From Mycobacterium sp. MS1601 (lineage in GTDB: Bacteria > Actinomycetota > Actinomycetes > Mycobacteriales > Mycobacteriaceae), in NCBI RefSeq assembly GCF_001984215.1, contig NZ_CP019420.1, positions 5,580,001-5,644,000 on the forward strand: a DNA stretch of 64,000 nucleotides, read 5' to 3'. Under the pieces are notes generated by a model, which ran no database searches, was not told the DNA's origin, and saw only the letters and a program-made list of their open reading frames with translations. Numbering within the stretch: position 1 is the first letter of the stretch; each line of letters begins with the position of its first letter. Of the stretch, positions 18,964 through 27,290 are shown in pieces. A program made the translations under genes and the position numbers.

Positions 18964-19425
18964 ATGAAGCGAGTTCTCGCGGCTGCACTCGGCGTGATCG
19001 CGAGTGTCACTGTGCTCTCGGCGTGCTCGGATGAGAAGGAACCCACGGCAGCATCCGCCACCACGGGCGGCGACACCTCCGTCAAGGTCGACGGAGCTGA
19101 TCTGGCCGGCCTGGACCTGAACTCGGTGAGCTGCGTCAAACAGGCCGGCAAGATCAACGTCGGCAGTGGATCCGTCGGCGGTCAGCAGGGCCTCGGCGTG
19201 GTGATGACCGACGAAGCCACCCCGAAGGTGGAGTCGCTGGGCCTGGTGGTCGACGGCAACGCGCTGGCCGTCAGTTCCATGATGGGCGCAGAAGTCGGCT
19301 CGGCGGAGGTGAAGGTGGATGGCGACACTTACACCATCACCGGTGAAGCCTCCGGCGCCGATTTGAAGAACCCGATGGCAGGCATGATCACCAAACCGTT
19401 CACCATCACGGTCAGCTGCGGCTGA
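18964..19425 (+). CDS. LpqH-family (19-kDa antigen-like) lipoprotein
   Basis: A 153-residue lipoprotein. Its signal peptide ends in lipobox LSAC (VTVLSACSDEK), a low-complexity Thr/Ala linker follows, and then the LpqH fold (VKVDGADLAGLDLNSVSCVK, VGGQQGLGVVMTDEATPKVE, DGDTYTITGEASGADLKNPM, FTITVSC), including the family's two cysteines. M. tuberculosis LpqH is an abundant surface antigen. Only 16 bases separate its stop from the TPR-like gene downstream, so it is probably the first gene of that operon. ATG 18964 has a GAAGGGAA ribosome site. Confidence 0.85.
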   Translation: MKRVLAAALGVIASVTVLSACSDEKEPTAASATTGGDTSVKVDGADLAGLDLNSVSCVKQAGKINVGSGSVGGQQGLGVVMTDEATPKVESLGLVVDGNALAVSSMMGAEVGSAEVKVDGDTYTITGEASGADLKNPMAGMITKPFTITVSCG

Positions 19426-19441
19426 GACCTATGCTGGGCGC

Positions 19442-21025
19442 GTGTCGATTCCCGAGGAACTGGCGCGCGCCCGGCGGTTGGCTTTCGCCGACGACGAGGC
19501 AGCGGCCCGGGATCTGTTGCTGGGCCTGGTCCCCGAGATCGAACAGGCCGTCCGCGACGACCTGCTGTTGGAGGTGTTCGCCCAACTCGGTGAGCTCTAC
19601 CTGACCCGCGGGGCTCTCGACGGTGCCGCCGAATGCCGCCGCCGCATCAGCGACTGCCTGGCTGTCTATGTCGCCATCCGGGCGGGTACCCGGCCCGATC
19701 TGGCCGCCCAGGTCACTTTGACCGACCACCAGATCGATCTGATGCTCATTCGATATCCGATGGTGGTTGTCTCCCTCGACATCGGCGTGGCCGCCGCGCG
19801 AGGTGACCACGACGGCGCGGCCGCACTGCTGGGTCAACTCCGTGACGACGAACTCAGCGCCCGCGCCCACATCCGCTGCGCTGTCGCCCTGACCGACGAC
19901 GACCTGTACTCCAGGGCTGAGCCTTTGTGGCGCAAGGTGATCGAACTCGTCGAACCACACCCGAAGGAGCATCTGTTCGTGGTGGCGGCCCTGGAGTACG
20001 GCCGGTTCTGTGTGGAGACCGGCCGCCTGTCCGAAGCCGCGCCGTGGTTGTCGCGAGCTGAGGCAAGGGCTGTTGCCGGGGAATGGCCACTGAGCGCGGC
20101 ACGGGCTCAGCTGGAACGGGCCGCGGCAGCCTGGGCCGTGGGCGATCACGACAGCACCGAACGACTGATCAACCAGGCCTATCCTGTGATCGCCCGACAT
20201 GCCCGCTCCTACGATGTCTCGCGCTGCTGGCTCTACCTCGGGCTCACCCGGTTGGCGGTCGGGTTGCTGGACGAGGCCGACGACTGCTGGCGGCAGGCCG
20301 AGCAGTCTGCCCGAGACGGCGGCAAATCGCTGCACCTATACCGAATCCTTCTGCAGCGCAGCTGGTTCGGTATCTTCACCGGTGACTACCCGGCGGCGAC
20401 CCAACTCATCGAAGCCGCGCGACAGGCGCTGTTGTCGGCGCCGCGGCACACCTGGTTGCAGCTCGCGCTGCTGGACAGTCAACTCGGCACGGTCTGGCGG
20501 GCCGCCGCACTGGCCGATCTCGGTTTCGACGCTGCCGATCCCGACGACCTCGGTGTCATCGACGAGCCACGCGGCACCGCGCGGCATGCCGCCGCTATGG
20601 AAAAGCTGGAGCGCGCGGCGGATCTCAAGATTCCCGCGGCACTGGCCGTCGACTCGGTCCGTTTCACCATCGCCGACCCGGCCCGGCGGTCGCAGTGGGC
20701 GGCCAGAGTGTCGGCCCCGCAGTTGGCCGGCGCTTTCGCGGTGGCCTGGGAATGGGAGAACACCGAACTCGTCAGCCAGCTCATCGAGTATCACAGTGCC
20801 AGAGGGATGCTGGCGACCCGCGATGTGCACACCGCCGGGGGTGACTGGGCCGCCACAGCCACCGAAACTGCATCGGTGGACGGGCCACTGGAACTGGCCG
20901 CACTGCCGACATTGCAGATGGATCCCGGCGCGCCCGCCATCCTCGGCCGATACCGAATTCTGGCCCAGCAGCGATATGGCACCGCCGTCACCGTCGAGGG
21001 CCCCGGGTGGACCACATGGCCGTGA
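19442..21025 (+). CDS. Large TPR-like helical repeat protein, partner of CHAT protein
   Basis: A 527-residue protein, GTG start, almost wholly alpha-helical. The first 350 residues repeat helix pairs of TPR type: LVPEIEQAVRDDLLLEVFAQ, SRAEPLWRKVIELVEPHPKE, WLYLGLTRLAVGLLDEADDC, LHLYRILLQRSWFGIFTGDY. The last 150 residues are less repetitive and Ala/Thr-rich. No signal peptide. Its final codons overlap the CHAT gene start. In many bacteria TPR and CHAT parts are one protein in which the TPR superhelix senses or recruits a partner; here they are separate, coupled genes. The TPR call is from pattern, not a profile search. Confidence 0.75.
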   Translation: MSIPEELARARRLAFADDEAAARDLLLGLVPEIEQAVRDDLLLEVFAQLGELYLTRGALDGAAECRRRISDCLAVYVAIRAGTRPDLAAQVTLTDHQIDLMLIRYPMVVVSLDIGVAAARGDHDGAAALLGQLRDDELSARAHIRCAVALTDDDLYSRAEPLWRKVIELVEPHPKEHLFVVAALEYGRFCVETGRLSEAAPWLSRAEARAVAGEWPLSAARAQLERAAAAWAVGDHDSTERLINQAYPVIARHARSYDVSRCWLYLGLTRLAVGLLDEADDCWRQAEQSARDGGKSLHLYRILLQRSWFGIFTGDYPAATQLIEAARQALLSAPRHTWLQLALLDSQLGTVWRAAALADLGFDAADPDDLGVIDEPRGTARHAAAMEKLERAADLKIPAALAVDSVRFTIADPARRSQWAARVSAPQLAGAFAVAWEWENTELVSQLIEYHSARGMLATRDVHTAGGDWAATATETASVDGPLELAALPTLQMDPGAPAILGRYRILAQQRYGTAVTVEGPGWTTWP

Positions 21026-22308
21026 CCGGACGTCGCACTCTGGTGCTGCGGTTCGCCGATCTCGGCGTTGCCACCTACGCCAGCCTGCGGGTGGTCGGAC
21101 AGCCGTGGCGCACCGTCACCTGGGTCATCGAGGAACCCATTCTGCTGGCGGCTGTGCAGGAGATCGTCGGCGCCACACCGGATCCCCACAACGGCGAAAC
21201 GCGCCCTCAGGCCATCGAACGTGCCGTAACCTCAGGCGGTTTCGCCGATCCCGGGCGTGAACTGGCGCTGGCCTACATCCTCGGGGTGCTGCTGATCTCC
21301 GGCCCCGGTTGGCAGCTGCTGGCCGATTCGCAGGACGGCACCCTCTTCGTGGCGCCCAGTGCGCGGCTGGCGTCGGTGCCGTGGTGTCTGCTGGCTCGTC
21401 CGACGTCAGGACCTACGCCGGCTGAGCTGCTGCAGGCTCGCGCCGAGGCCATCACCACCAGCGGGACCTCCGCGGCAACGATCCCGTGGCAGCTGGCCGA
21501 CCTCGCCGAACACACCGACGGCCGCAGGCTCATCGAGTTCGTCGACGTGTTGTCGGCGGTACCCGCCAACGTCACCAATGCGACACGCCCACAGCGTAAC
21601 TGGGATGACAGCGCACCGTCGCTGCTGCTTCTCGATCCCCGCGTACCGGGCCAGCGCCCGGACTCCGAGCTGGGTTCCGTGCTCGGCCGGCCGGATCCGG
21701 CGAGCGCGCTGGTCCGCCATTTCGGTGCCGTCGAGCACTTCCGACGTGCTGACGCAGATCGCACCTGGTTGGCACGCCGCCTCGAGGAGGCCCCCGGACG
21801 GCTCATGTACGTCGGGCATGCCAGTGCCGCCGACGGCGAGGTGGGAGTGGCCGACCGTGCGGCCCTGCACCTCTGCTGCGCGGCAACGATTCCCGGAAAG
21901 GCCTCGCCGGTGGGGCCACACCGTCCGCTGACTGCCGCCGACATCCGGGAGATGGCACTGCCGATCCCGCCTCGAGTGGCGTTGCTGGCCTGCGGTTCCG
22001 GAGCCGACTACCGGTTCGACGAAGCCACCGGCCTGGCGGCGGCGATGGTGCTCGGCGGGGCGCAGCTGGTGACGGCAACGCTGTGGGCGCTGCCCACCAC
22101 CGCGGGCTTTCGCCGGTTCGGCCCGGATGCCGACCCGATGGCCGAGCTGGTGATCGCCGTCGACACCGCCCACGTCGAGGCTGATGCGGGCCGCGCGGTG
22201 AACCGTTGGCAACGCGCCCAGCTCAGCCGTTGGCGTGCCGGCGATCTCACGGCCAGCCCGCTGTACTGGTCGGCACTGGTGAGCTTCGCCGTGGACGGTG
22301 CACGCTGA
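21016..22308 (+). CDS. CHAT-domain (caspase-like) protein
   Basis: A protein of about 430 residues whose C-terminal half is a CHAT domain, a caspase/separase-clan cysteine peptidase. GRLMYVGHASAADGEV carries the catalytic His (codon at 21817) and PRVALLACGSGADYRFDEAT the Cys (codon at 21991), 58 residues apart, followed by the typical GLAAAMVLGGAQLVTATLWA and a final SPLYWSALVSFAVDG. The N-terminal 200 residues are unassigned. Starts at GTG 21007, ATG 21016 or GTG 21022 are all possible; the last gives a 4-base GTGA overlap. It would cleave a protein target when activated, perhaps by the preceding TPR-like protein. Cytoplasmic. Confidence 0.85.
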   Translation: MAVTGRRTLVLRFADLGVATYASLRVVGQPWRTVTWVIEEPILLAAVQEIVGATPDPHNGETRPQAIERAVTSGGFADPGRELALAYILGVLLISGPGWQLLADSQDGTLFVAPSARLASVPWCLLARPTSGPTPAELLQARAEAITTSGTSAATIPWQLADLAEHTDGRRLIEFVDVLSAVPANVTNATRPQRNWDDSAPSLLLLDPRVPGQRPDSELGSVLGRPDPASALVRHFGAVEHFRRADADRTWLARRLEEAPGRLMYVGHASAADGEVGVADRAALHLCCAATIPGKASPVGPHRPLTAADIREMALPIPPRVALLACGSGADYRFDEATGLAAAMVLGGAQLVTATLWALPTTAGFRRFGPDADPMAELVIAVDTAHVEADAGRAVNRWQRAQLSRWRAGDLTASPLYWSALVSFAVDGAR

Positions 22309-22312
22309 GCGG

Positions 22313-22903
22313 TCACGCCGGCGGCACACACACCGTGACCGTCGACTCATCCCCGGAGTGGTAGTACGTCTGCACCACCGATCCCGGGGCCACGTCATCG
22401 AGTGCGGTGGCCGGGACCAGCGTGACATGGTGCGCCGGAAACTGCCCGCCGCCGGGCCTGCTGACCACGAGGTCCAATTTCACCTCCCGGTACTGTTCGC
22501 TGGAGCGCCCGGTGACATGCACAGCGGTCACAACCCCGTGTGTGCGCACCAGTGGACGGTCCAACGCCGCCCGCACCACCGATGTCTGGTCGGGAAATGA
22601 AAGCTGCTCGGGTGCAGCAGGATCGAACGCCACCAGCACTGGAATGCCGGGACGCAGCGCTGATACCGCCGGATCGCCGCAGCGGTATGTCAATCGCCCG
22701 GCGAAGGTCCGGCCCGGGCTCATCTCCACATCGACGGTGACACAGTGGATTCCAACTCCGTCGCCGCAATCCTCCTCGGCGATCCTGCGTACCACTCCGA
22801 TCGCGATGCTGTCGACCGGGGTCGGACCCGAGCCCGGTCGCAGCAGGTACGCCACGGGGAGCGCAATCAGTAGCAGAACAGTGGGCAGCAGCACGTCGAA
22901 CAT
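22313..22903 (-). CDS. Single-helix membrane-anchored protein of unknown function
   Basis: About 196 residues: one N-terminal membrane helix (FDVLLPTVLLLIALPVAYLL) followed by a soluble beta-rich domain outside the membrane, with three cysteines (EEDCGDG, IHCVTV, YRCGD) and Val/Thr-rich strands. I do not recognise the domain. It ends 4 bases from the convergent CHAT gene and starts 77 bases from the divergent gene at 22980, so it sits inside the cluster but on the other strand. An in-frame GTG at 22918 is an alternative start. Confidence 0.65.
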   Translation of the reverse strand: MFDVLLPTVLLLIALPVAYLLRPGSGPTPVDSIAIGVVRRIAEEDCGDGVGIHCVTVDVEMSPGRTFAGRLTYRCGDPAVSALRPGIPVLVAFDPAAPEQLSFPDQTSVVRAALDRPLVRTHGVVTAVHVTGRSSEQYREVKLDLVVSRPGGGQFPAHHVTLVPATALDDVAPGSVVQTYYHSGDESTVTVCVPPA

Positions 22904-22979
22904 GAGGGCCAGCCTCACCGCGGTGAGTGGCTACCGAACCCAACTTCGCGTGTCACGGCCAGCGCTTATCCTGAGTCAC

Positions 22980-24287
22980 GTGAGCACCGATGTGGCAGTC
23001 AGCGTCGCGGTTCCGCGGCGCGCGGTGATCGACGCCGCCTGGCGTGCTCTGGGTGCCGGTGTCGATGTGCTCAGCGCAGAGGACGGTGCGCCGTTGCGGC
23101 GCACCGTGAAACGCATCATCGATCCGTTGGTGCTGCGGTTGCGGATGAACGCGGTGTTCTCCGCGCCGTCGGTGGACGGCGCGACGGCGGCGTCCATCCG
23201 GGCGGTGATTCTGGAGCACGGACCGCAACTGCAGGCGACGGCGGCATGGTTCGAGGTTCTCAAGCGGGAGCGTCGCCGGCTGAAGATCACCACCGGTAAT
23301 GCCCAGGAACTCTATTTCCCGGTGTGCTTCGAGCTTGCTGTCACTCACGGAGCGCCAGGTCCCGACCCCGGCCAGACTGCCATGAGGGTGCTGCGCGCGT
23401 TGCACGGCGACCGTGACCGCACCGCGGTGGAGGCCCTCAACGCATACATCGCCGATCCGCAGGTGCGCGACACCCTGGCGCGCCAACTCCACACCAGTTG
23501 GCGCGACGTGCGACCCGGCGACGGTCTGACCGGTCCGTTCCTTGCCGGCCTGACCACGGTGCTCGGCTCGGCCGCCGGTCACCGTGAGAAGGTGGCCCGC
23601 CAGCGGGTGTGGACGGCGCTGATCTCCGACGCCACGCCGTACACGCTGGGGGCCAGGGCTCGCACCGCCGAGCCGGATCTGCCGTGGTCGCTTGTCGAGT
23701 TGGGGCTGAGCCGGACTCTGCCGCAACAGCGGCCGGCTCTGACCGCGGAAGCGCCAGCGGGTCTGCGCCCCCTGGACCGCAGTGTGGTGGACCGGGTGCG
23801 GGCGACGTTGCGGCGGGCATTGGACCGCGAGGAACTGCCGGGCATTCCGGTGCTGTGTGCCGAAGAGGTGGACCGGGCGTGCGCGCCGTGGGGTTTGTTG
23901 TCCGAGGACACGCAGGCGACGTTGGTGGCCGGCATCGAGGTGGCCGTGGAACTGTCACCGCTGAACGCTGACGCCGTCACCCGCTACCACCTCAGCGGAC
24001 AGATCCAGGCCAGACTGCGCAAAGAGGCGTATGTTCTGCACGCCCGACGCTGCCTGGCCGACGACATGCCTCTGCATCCCCGGCAACGGCAGGTGGTCGA
24101 GGACCTCGCCGGTTTCGCCAGGCCCTATCTGGGCCGGCTGTGGGCGCGCCTGCATGGCCGCGACGTGTGGCAGGACGGTTGCGGCGACGTCGACGACGTG
24201 CGGGCTCTGCTCGACGGAGTGGCTCGCTCGGTGAGTCTGGACCATCGGCAACGCATCAAGGCCATGCTGGAGGGCCACGACCGATGA
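22980..24287 (+). CDS. Helical protein of unknown function in the CHAT cluster
   Basis: A 435-residue, mostly alpha-helical soluble protein starting at GTG 22980. Segments such as FEVLKRERRRLKITTGNAQE, QARLRKEAYVLHARRCLADD and RALDREELPGIPVLCAEEVD are charged helices; no enzyme motif, membrane helix or signal peptide is visible. The ATGA overlap with the next gene shows tight coupling. I cannot name a family. The position next to the TPR-CHAT genes suggests a related role, which is inference. Confidence 0.7.
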   Translation: MSTDVAVSVAVPRRAVIDAAWRALGAGVDVLSAEDGAPLRRTVKRIIDPLVLRLRMNAVFSAPSVDGATAASIRAVILEHGPQLQATAAWFEVLKRERRRLKITTGNAQELYFPVCFELAVTHGAPGPDPGQTAMRVLRALHGDRDRTAVEALNAYIADPQVRDTLARQLHTSWRDVRPGDGLTGPFLAGLTTVLGSAAGHREKVARQRVWTALISDATPYTLGARARTAEPDLPWSLVELGLSRTLPQQRPALTAEAPAGLRPLDRSVVDRVRATLRRALDREELPGIPVLCAEEVDRACAPWGLLSEDTQATLVAGIEVAVELSPLNADAVTRYHLSGQIQARLRKEAYVLHARRCLADDMPLHPRQRQVVEDLAGFARPYLGRLWARLHGRDVWQDGCGDVDDVRALLDGVARSVSLDHRQRIKAMLEGHDR

Positions 24288-25321
24288 TGACGCCCGACAT
24301 TCCGGTGACCTTGGTACTCGAGGTCAGTGGTGCGGTACTGACCTGGCCGGCCGATGATCCGGCGCAGCCGCCGGTCTTCGCGTTCACCGATATCACCCGT
24401 GCTGACTGGCTCTGGCGACTGGTCGGCGAATCCGGTCATACCGCGCTGCTCGAAGGGGCCGGCACCGCGCAAGTGGTGCCGGGGTCCGCGGCAGCTTTGC
24501 GGCGGTTGGCGCTGGGACACTGGTTGCGCCGGTGGTGGCCCGCCAGCGCGAGGGACGGCATCATGGCGCTGGACGCCGCTGTGCTGGACGCCGAGATCGC
24601 GCTGCTCACCGTCGCTGCCGATGCCTTCTTCACCGACGACACTCTGGATTCGGACGTGGAGGCGTTGCTGGCGCCGCACGGGCGGGCGCTGATGCAGAAA
24701 CTGGCCGTCGGTGACCCTCGCGTCGAGGGGTTGGTGCGCCGCTGCGCCGACCTGGCCGCGGACCTTGGAGTTGGTACCGCTGGATGGCCGGAACTCATTG
24801 CTGCGCTGGAGCATTCGGGCTCTCCGGTAGTGGTCGGCGGTGGGGTGCAGGCGGACTACGCACTGGCTGCAGGCGTGGATTCCGCACCCTCGGGTCCCGG
24901 AGTCGTCGCTGGGGGAGTCGCGAGCGTCCATTGGGCGGGAGTGCCTGCCGGTGTGTTCGACGCGGCCGAGGACACTGTGAGTTGGAGCGTCACCGTTTCC
25001 GGCGCACAACCGGCGGCCGCCGTCGCCGTCGCGCTGGCCGGAACCGATGACCCGTCCGGTATCGAGGTCGGAATCCGCAGCGGAAGTGTCACTGCTGCAG
25101 GGGTTCTCGATATCGACGGGCGTGCGCGGCTCACCCTCCCCGTGACCGAGACGCAGGCATGGGCACACGACTGGTCCGATGTGGCGGTGACGGTCGGCGT
25201 CCCGGTCAGCGAGTCGGCGCAACTGCGGGACCGGGTGCGGGCCCTGGCGCGGGCACGGCTGGCCGCCCCAGGGCCGGACGCCTACCTGGCCGAGATTCTG
25301 GCCGCCGAATCCGACTACTGA
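24284..25321 (+). CDS. Protein of unknown function, coupled to the gene at 22980
   Basis: A 345-residue protein whose ATG overlaps the preceding stop as ATGATGA. It has three parts: a short beta-type N-terminus (VTLVLEVSGAVLTWPADDPA), a helical region to about residue 180 with WLRRWWPASARDG, and a beta-rich C-terminal part (DTVSWSVTVSGAQPAAAVAV, ARLTLPVTETQAWAHDW, VAVTVGVPVS). A final helix reads RDRVRALARARL. No signal peptide or known motif. A beta-sandwich end could be a binding domain or a protease target; this is speculative. Confidence 0.7.
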   Translation: MMTPDIPVTLVLEVSGAVLTWPADDPAQPPVFAFTDITRADWLWRLVGESGHTALLEGAGTAQVVPGSAAALRRLALGHWLRRWWPASARDGIMALDAAVLDAEIALLTVAADAFFTDDTLDSDVEALLAPHGRALMQKLAVGDPRVEGLVRRCADLAADLGVGTAGWPELIAALEHSGSPVVVGGGVQADYALAAGVDSAPSGPGVVAGGVASVHWAGVPAGVFDAAEDTVSWSVTVSGAQPAAAVAVALAGTDDPSGIEVGIRSGSVTAAGVLDIDGRARLTLPVTETQAWAHDWSDVAVTVGVPVSESAQLRDRVRALARARLAAPGPDAYLAEILAAESDY

Positions 25322-25337
25322 CCAGCGGGCCCGCCTC

Positions 25338-25377
25338 GGGGGCTCACTTCGCCCCCCGCACTGCATGCTGCGAAGTG
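25338..25377 (+). promoter_or_regulatory. Two mutually exclusive hairpins (terminator or attenuator)
   Basis: Stem A pairs GGGGGC (25338-25343) with GCCCCC (25351-25356). Stem B pairs CACTTCGC (25345-25352) with GCGAAGTG (25370-25377). B uses the loop and right arm of A, so only one can form. They lie between the stop at 25321 and the hydrolase start at 25426. There is no T-run after either stem. Simplest reading is a terminator region; an attenuator is possible. Confidence 0.45.
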
Positions 25378-25425
25378 CTGGGATGCCTCTGGGGCCGGTG
25401 TTCGAGGTCAAGTAGATTGCATCGG

Positions 25426-26256
25426 ATGGATTTCGACCTTCCGCTGCCGTCGGGCCGGATCCGGGCCCGTAGCTGGGGTGAGCCGTCGTCGCCGTTGGTG
25501 TTGTGTGTGCCTGGGCTGGCGGCGAATCTGACCGCCTACACCCATCTCGCCGAGGCGCTGTCGCGGTCAGGACGCCGCGCGGTGGCCTTCGACCTGCGTG
25601 GTACCGGCCGCAGTGAGGTCAGCGCGCCCGGCAGCTACGGGCTGTCGAGCCATGCCGCCGACGTGGTGGCCGTCGCCGATGCGCTGGGGGCCCGGCGATT
25701 CGACCTGATCGGCTGGTCACTGGGTGCCTTGGTCGCGATGCAGGTCGCCCTTGATCACGGCCCCCGGCTGCCCAGCGTCACCCTGATCGACCACGCCGGG
25801 CCGACGGATCCGGCTGCGCTGGTACCGATCCGCGACGGTTTGTCCCGACTGGAGGCCACCGTCGACGACCCGCGCGACTACCTTGCTGCCGTGCGCGCGG
25901 CGGGGCACATCAGGCCGTGGTCGGCCTACTGGGACGAGTTCTACCGCTACGAGCTGGCCCAGCGGCCCGACGGCCGGTGGCAGCCCACCACATCACGTGA
26001 GGCCGCGCAGGAGGATCTGCGCCAGCGCTGGCCCCGGGACTGGAGCCCCTACTGGCGGGCGCTGTCCATGCCTGCCACCGTGGTGCGTGCCGTGGGACGC
26101 GACCCGCTGGTGGTTCCGCCCTCCACCGTGGAGGCGTTGCGGTCGATCAACCCTGAGGTGCGGATCGTCGAGTCGGTGGGTGATCATTTCACCTGTATGA
26201 CGGCTGCGGACACCACGGCCGCTGTGCTGGCCGGGCTGTCAGCCGGCCAGGATTGA
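25426..26256 (+). CDS. Alpha/beta hydrolase
   Basis: A 276-residue alpha/beta-fold hydrolase. VLCVPGLAANLTAYTHLAEA is the oxyanion region, LIGWSLGALVAMQVALDHG carries the nucleophile Ser (GWSLG), VGRDPLVVPPS an Asp and SVGDHFTCM the catalytic His. Substrate unknown; the fold covers esterases, lactonases and epoxide hydrolases. Start at ATG 25426, the first that leaves the beta-1 strand intact. Its last 18 bases overlap the convergent Rieske gene. Confidence 0.8.
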   Translation: MDFDLPLPSGRIRARSWGEPSSPLVLCVPGLAANLTAYTHLAEALSRSGRRAVAFDLRGTGRSEVSAPGSYGLSSHAADVVAVADALGARRFDLIGWSLGALVAMQVALDHGPRLPSVTLIDHAGPTDPAALVPIRDGLSRLEATVDDPRDYLAAVRAAGHIRPWSAYWDEFYRYELAQRPDGRWQPTTSREAAQEDLRQRWPRDWSPYWRALSMPATVVRAVGRDPLVVPPSTVEALRSINPEVRIVESVGDHFTCMTAADTTAAVLAGLSAGQD

Positions 26257-26691
26257 ATCTCCTTCCACCACAATGGCTGCGGTGTCCAGCGGCCGGCTCG
26301 CCGGGCCCTGGGCCACGGTGCCGTCCAGGTTGAACTTGCTGCCGTGGCAGGGGCAATTGATGGTGCCGTCGGCGACTTCGTTGAGGCGGCAGCCGGTGTG
26401 CGTGCAGACGTTGGAGAACCCCTTGAACTCGCCGGCAACGGGCTGGGTGAGCACCACGTCGTCGACGATGATGCCCGAGCCGACAGGAACCTCGTCGGTG
26501 CTCGCCAAGGCAGCCGGCGCGGCCGGAGCGCCCGCCGGCGGCGGCGTCGACGAGGGTTCCGACTGCTCGGAGTAGGTACTGCAGCCGGCCAGTGCTGCGG
26601 CGGCACCACCGAGGCCGAGGCCGGTCAGGAAGCGGGGGCGGGTGATCATGGGGGCTGGTTTGTCCATCATGGGAGTCTGGTCCTCGATCAT
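26239..26691 (-). CDS. Rieske [2Fe-2S] lipoprotein
   Basis: A 150-residue Rieske iron-sulfur protein. The exported N-terminus (MITRPRFLTGLGLGGAAAAL) ends in lipobox LAGC, a Pro/Ala-rich linker follows, and then the Rieske domain with cluster motifs CTHTGC and CPCHGS and the usual GSKFNLDGTVAQGPASRPLD. It would carry electrons at the outer membrane face. The ATG overlaps the stop of the membrane gene upstream as TGATG, so they are coupled; together with the secreted protein at 27280 they look like a small redox module. Not part of a bc1 operon. Confidence 0.87.
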   Translation of the reverse strand: MIEDQTPMMDKPAPMITRPRFLTGLGLGGAAAALAGCSTYSEQSEPSSTPPPAGAPAAPAALASTDEVPVGSGIIVDDVVLTQPVAGEFKGFSNVCTHTGCRLNEVADGTINCPCHGSKFNLDGTVAQGPASRPLDTAAIVVEGDSILAG

Positions 26692-27290
26692 CAGAACGTC
26701 ACGCCTTTGAGTTGGAAGAACCACAGCGCCGACGTCAGCCAGGTGTACACCAGGGTGAAGAACAGCACCCCGCCTGCCACCGGCAGCACCCAGGCCCGCC
26801 GCCCGGAACGGGTGAGCAGCAGCATCTTCGTCACGAACGCACCATAGAACAGACACCCGAACAGGGAGTGGAACAGCACCCGGGTGTCCGAGGACTGGAA
26901 TCCCAGTGCATACAGGCAGTGCACCGCCACGGGCAGGCTCGCCAGCACCGCCACCCGGCCGGACCAGACATGCGCCCGGCGTAACCAGGCGAGGTCACGG
27001 GTGCGGGGCAGCAGTCGATACATCGCCAGCGCGGAGATCATCTGGAACACCGCCAACGTCACCGCCACGGTGGCCAGCCAGGACTTGACCGCGGTCGGGC
27101 TGGAAAAGCCTGCGACGTTCACCGCGAAGAACCGGGGCTCGTGCACCTTCGCGAAGACCCCGAGCCCCACCGCCACCACGGCACCGAGCAGGACGGCCAC
27201 CAGCACCGCCGTCTGCGACGGGCGCACGGCGGCCATGGCGGGCTGGGTGGCGGCGCCGGTGTCAATGCCGGTGGTCGTGTCACTGGACAT
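26691..27290 (-). CDS. Five-helix membrane protein, DUF6529/b561-like
   Basis: A 199-residue integral membrane protein with about five helices (AVLVAVLLGAVVAVGLGVFA, WLATVAVTLAVFQMISALAM, VAVLASLPVAVHCLYALGF, FGCLFYGAFVTKMLLL, GGVLFFTLVYTWLTSALWFF). Histidines at the ends of helices (RRAHVWSGR, AVHCLYAL, LFHSLFG) could bind b-type heme, as in cytochrome b561-like proteins; this is inference. Gene order with a Rieske lipoprotein suggests electron transfer across the membrane. Overlaps the upstream gene by 11 bases and the downstream one by one. Confidence 0.75.
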   Translation of the reverse strand: MSSDTTTGIDTGAATQPAMAAVRPSQTAVLVAVLLGAVVAVGLGVFAKVHEPRFFAVNVAGFSSPTAVKSWLATVAVTLAVFQMISALAMYRLLPRTRDLAWLRRAHVWSGRVAVLASLPVAVHCLYALGFQSSDTRVLFHSLFGCLFYGAFVTKMLLLTRSGRRAWVLPVAGGVLFFTLVYTWLTSALWFFQLKGVTF

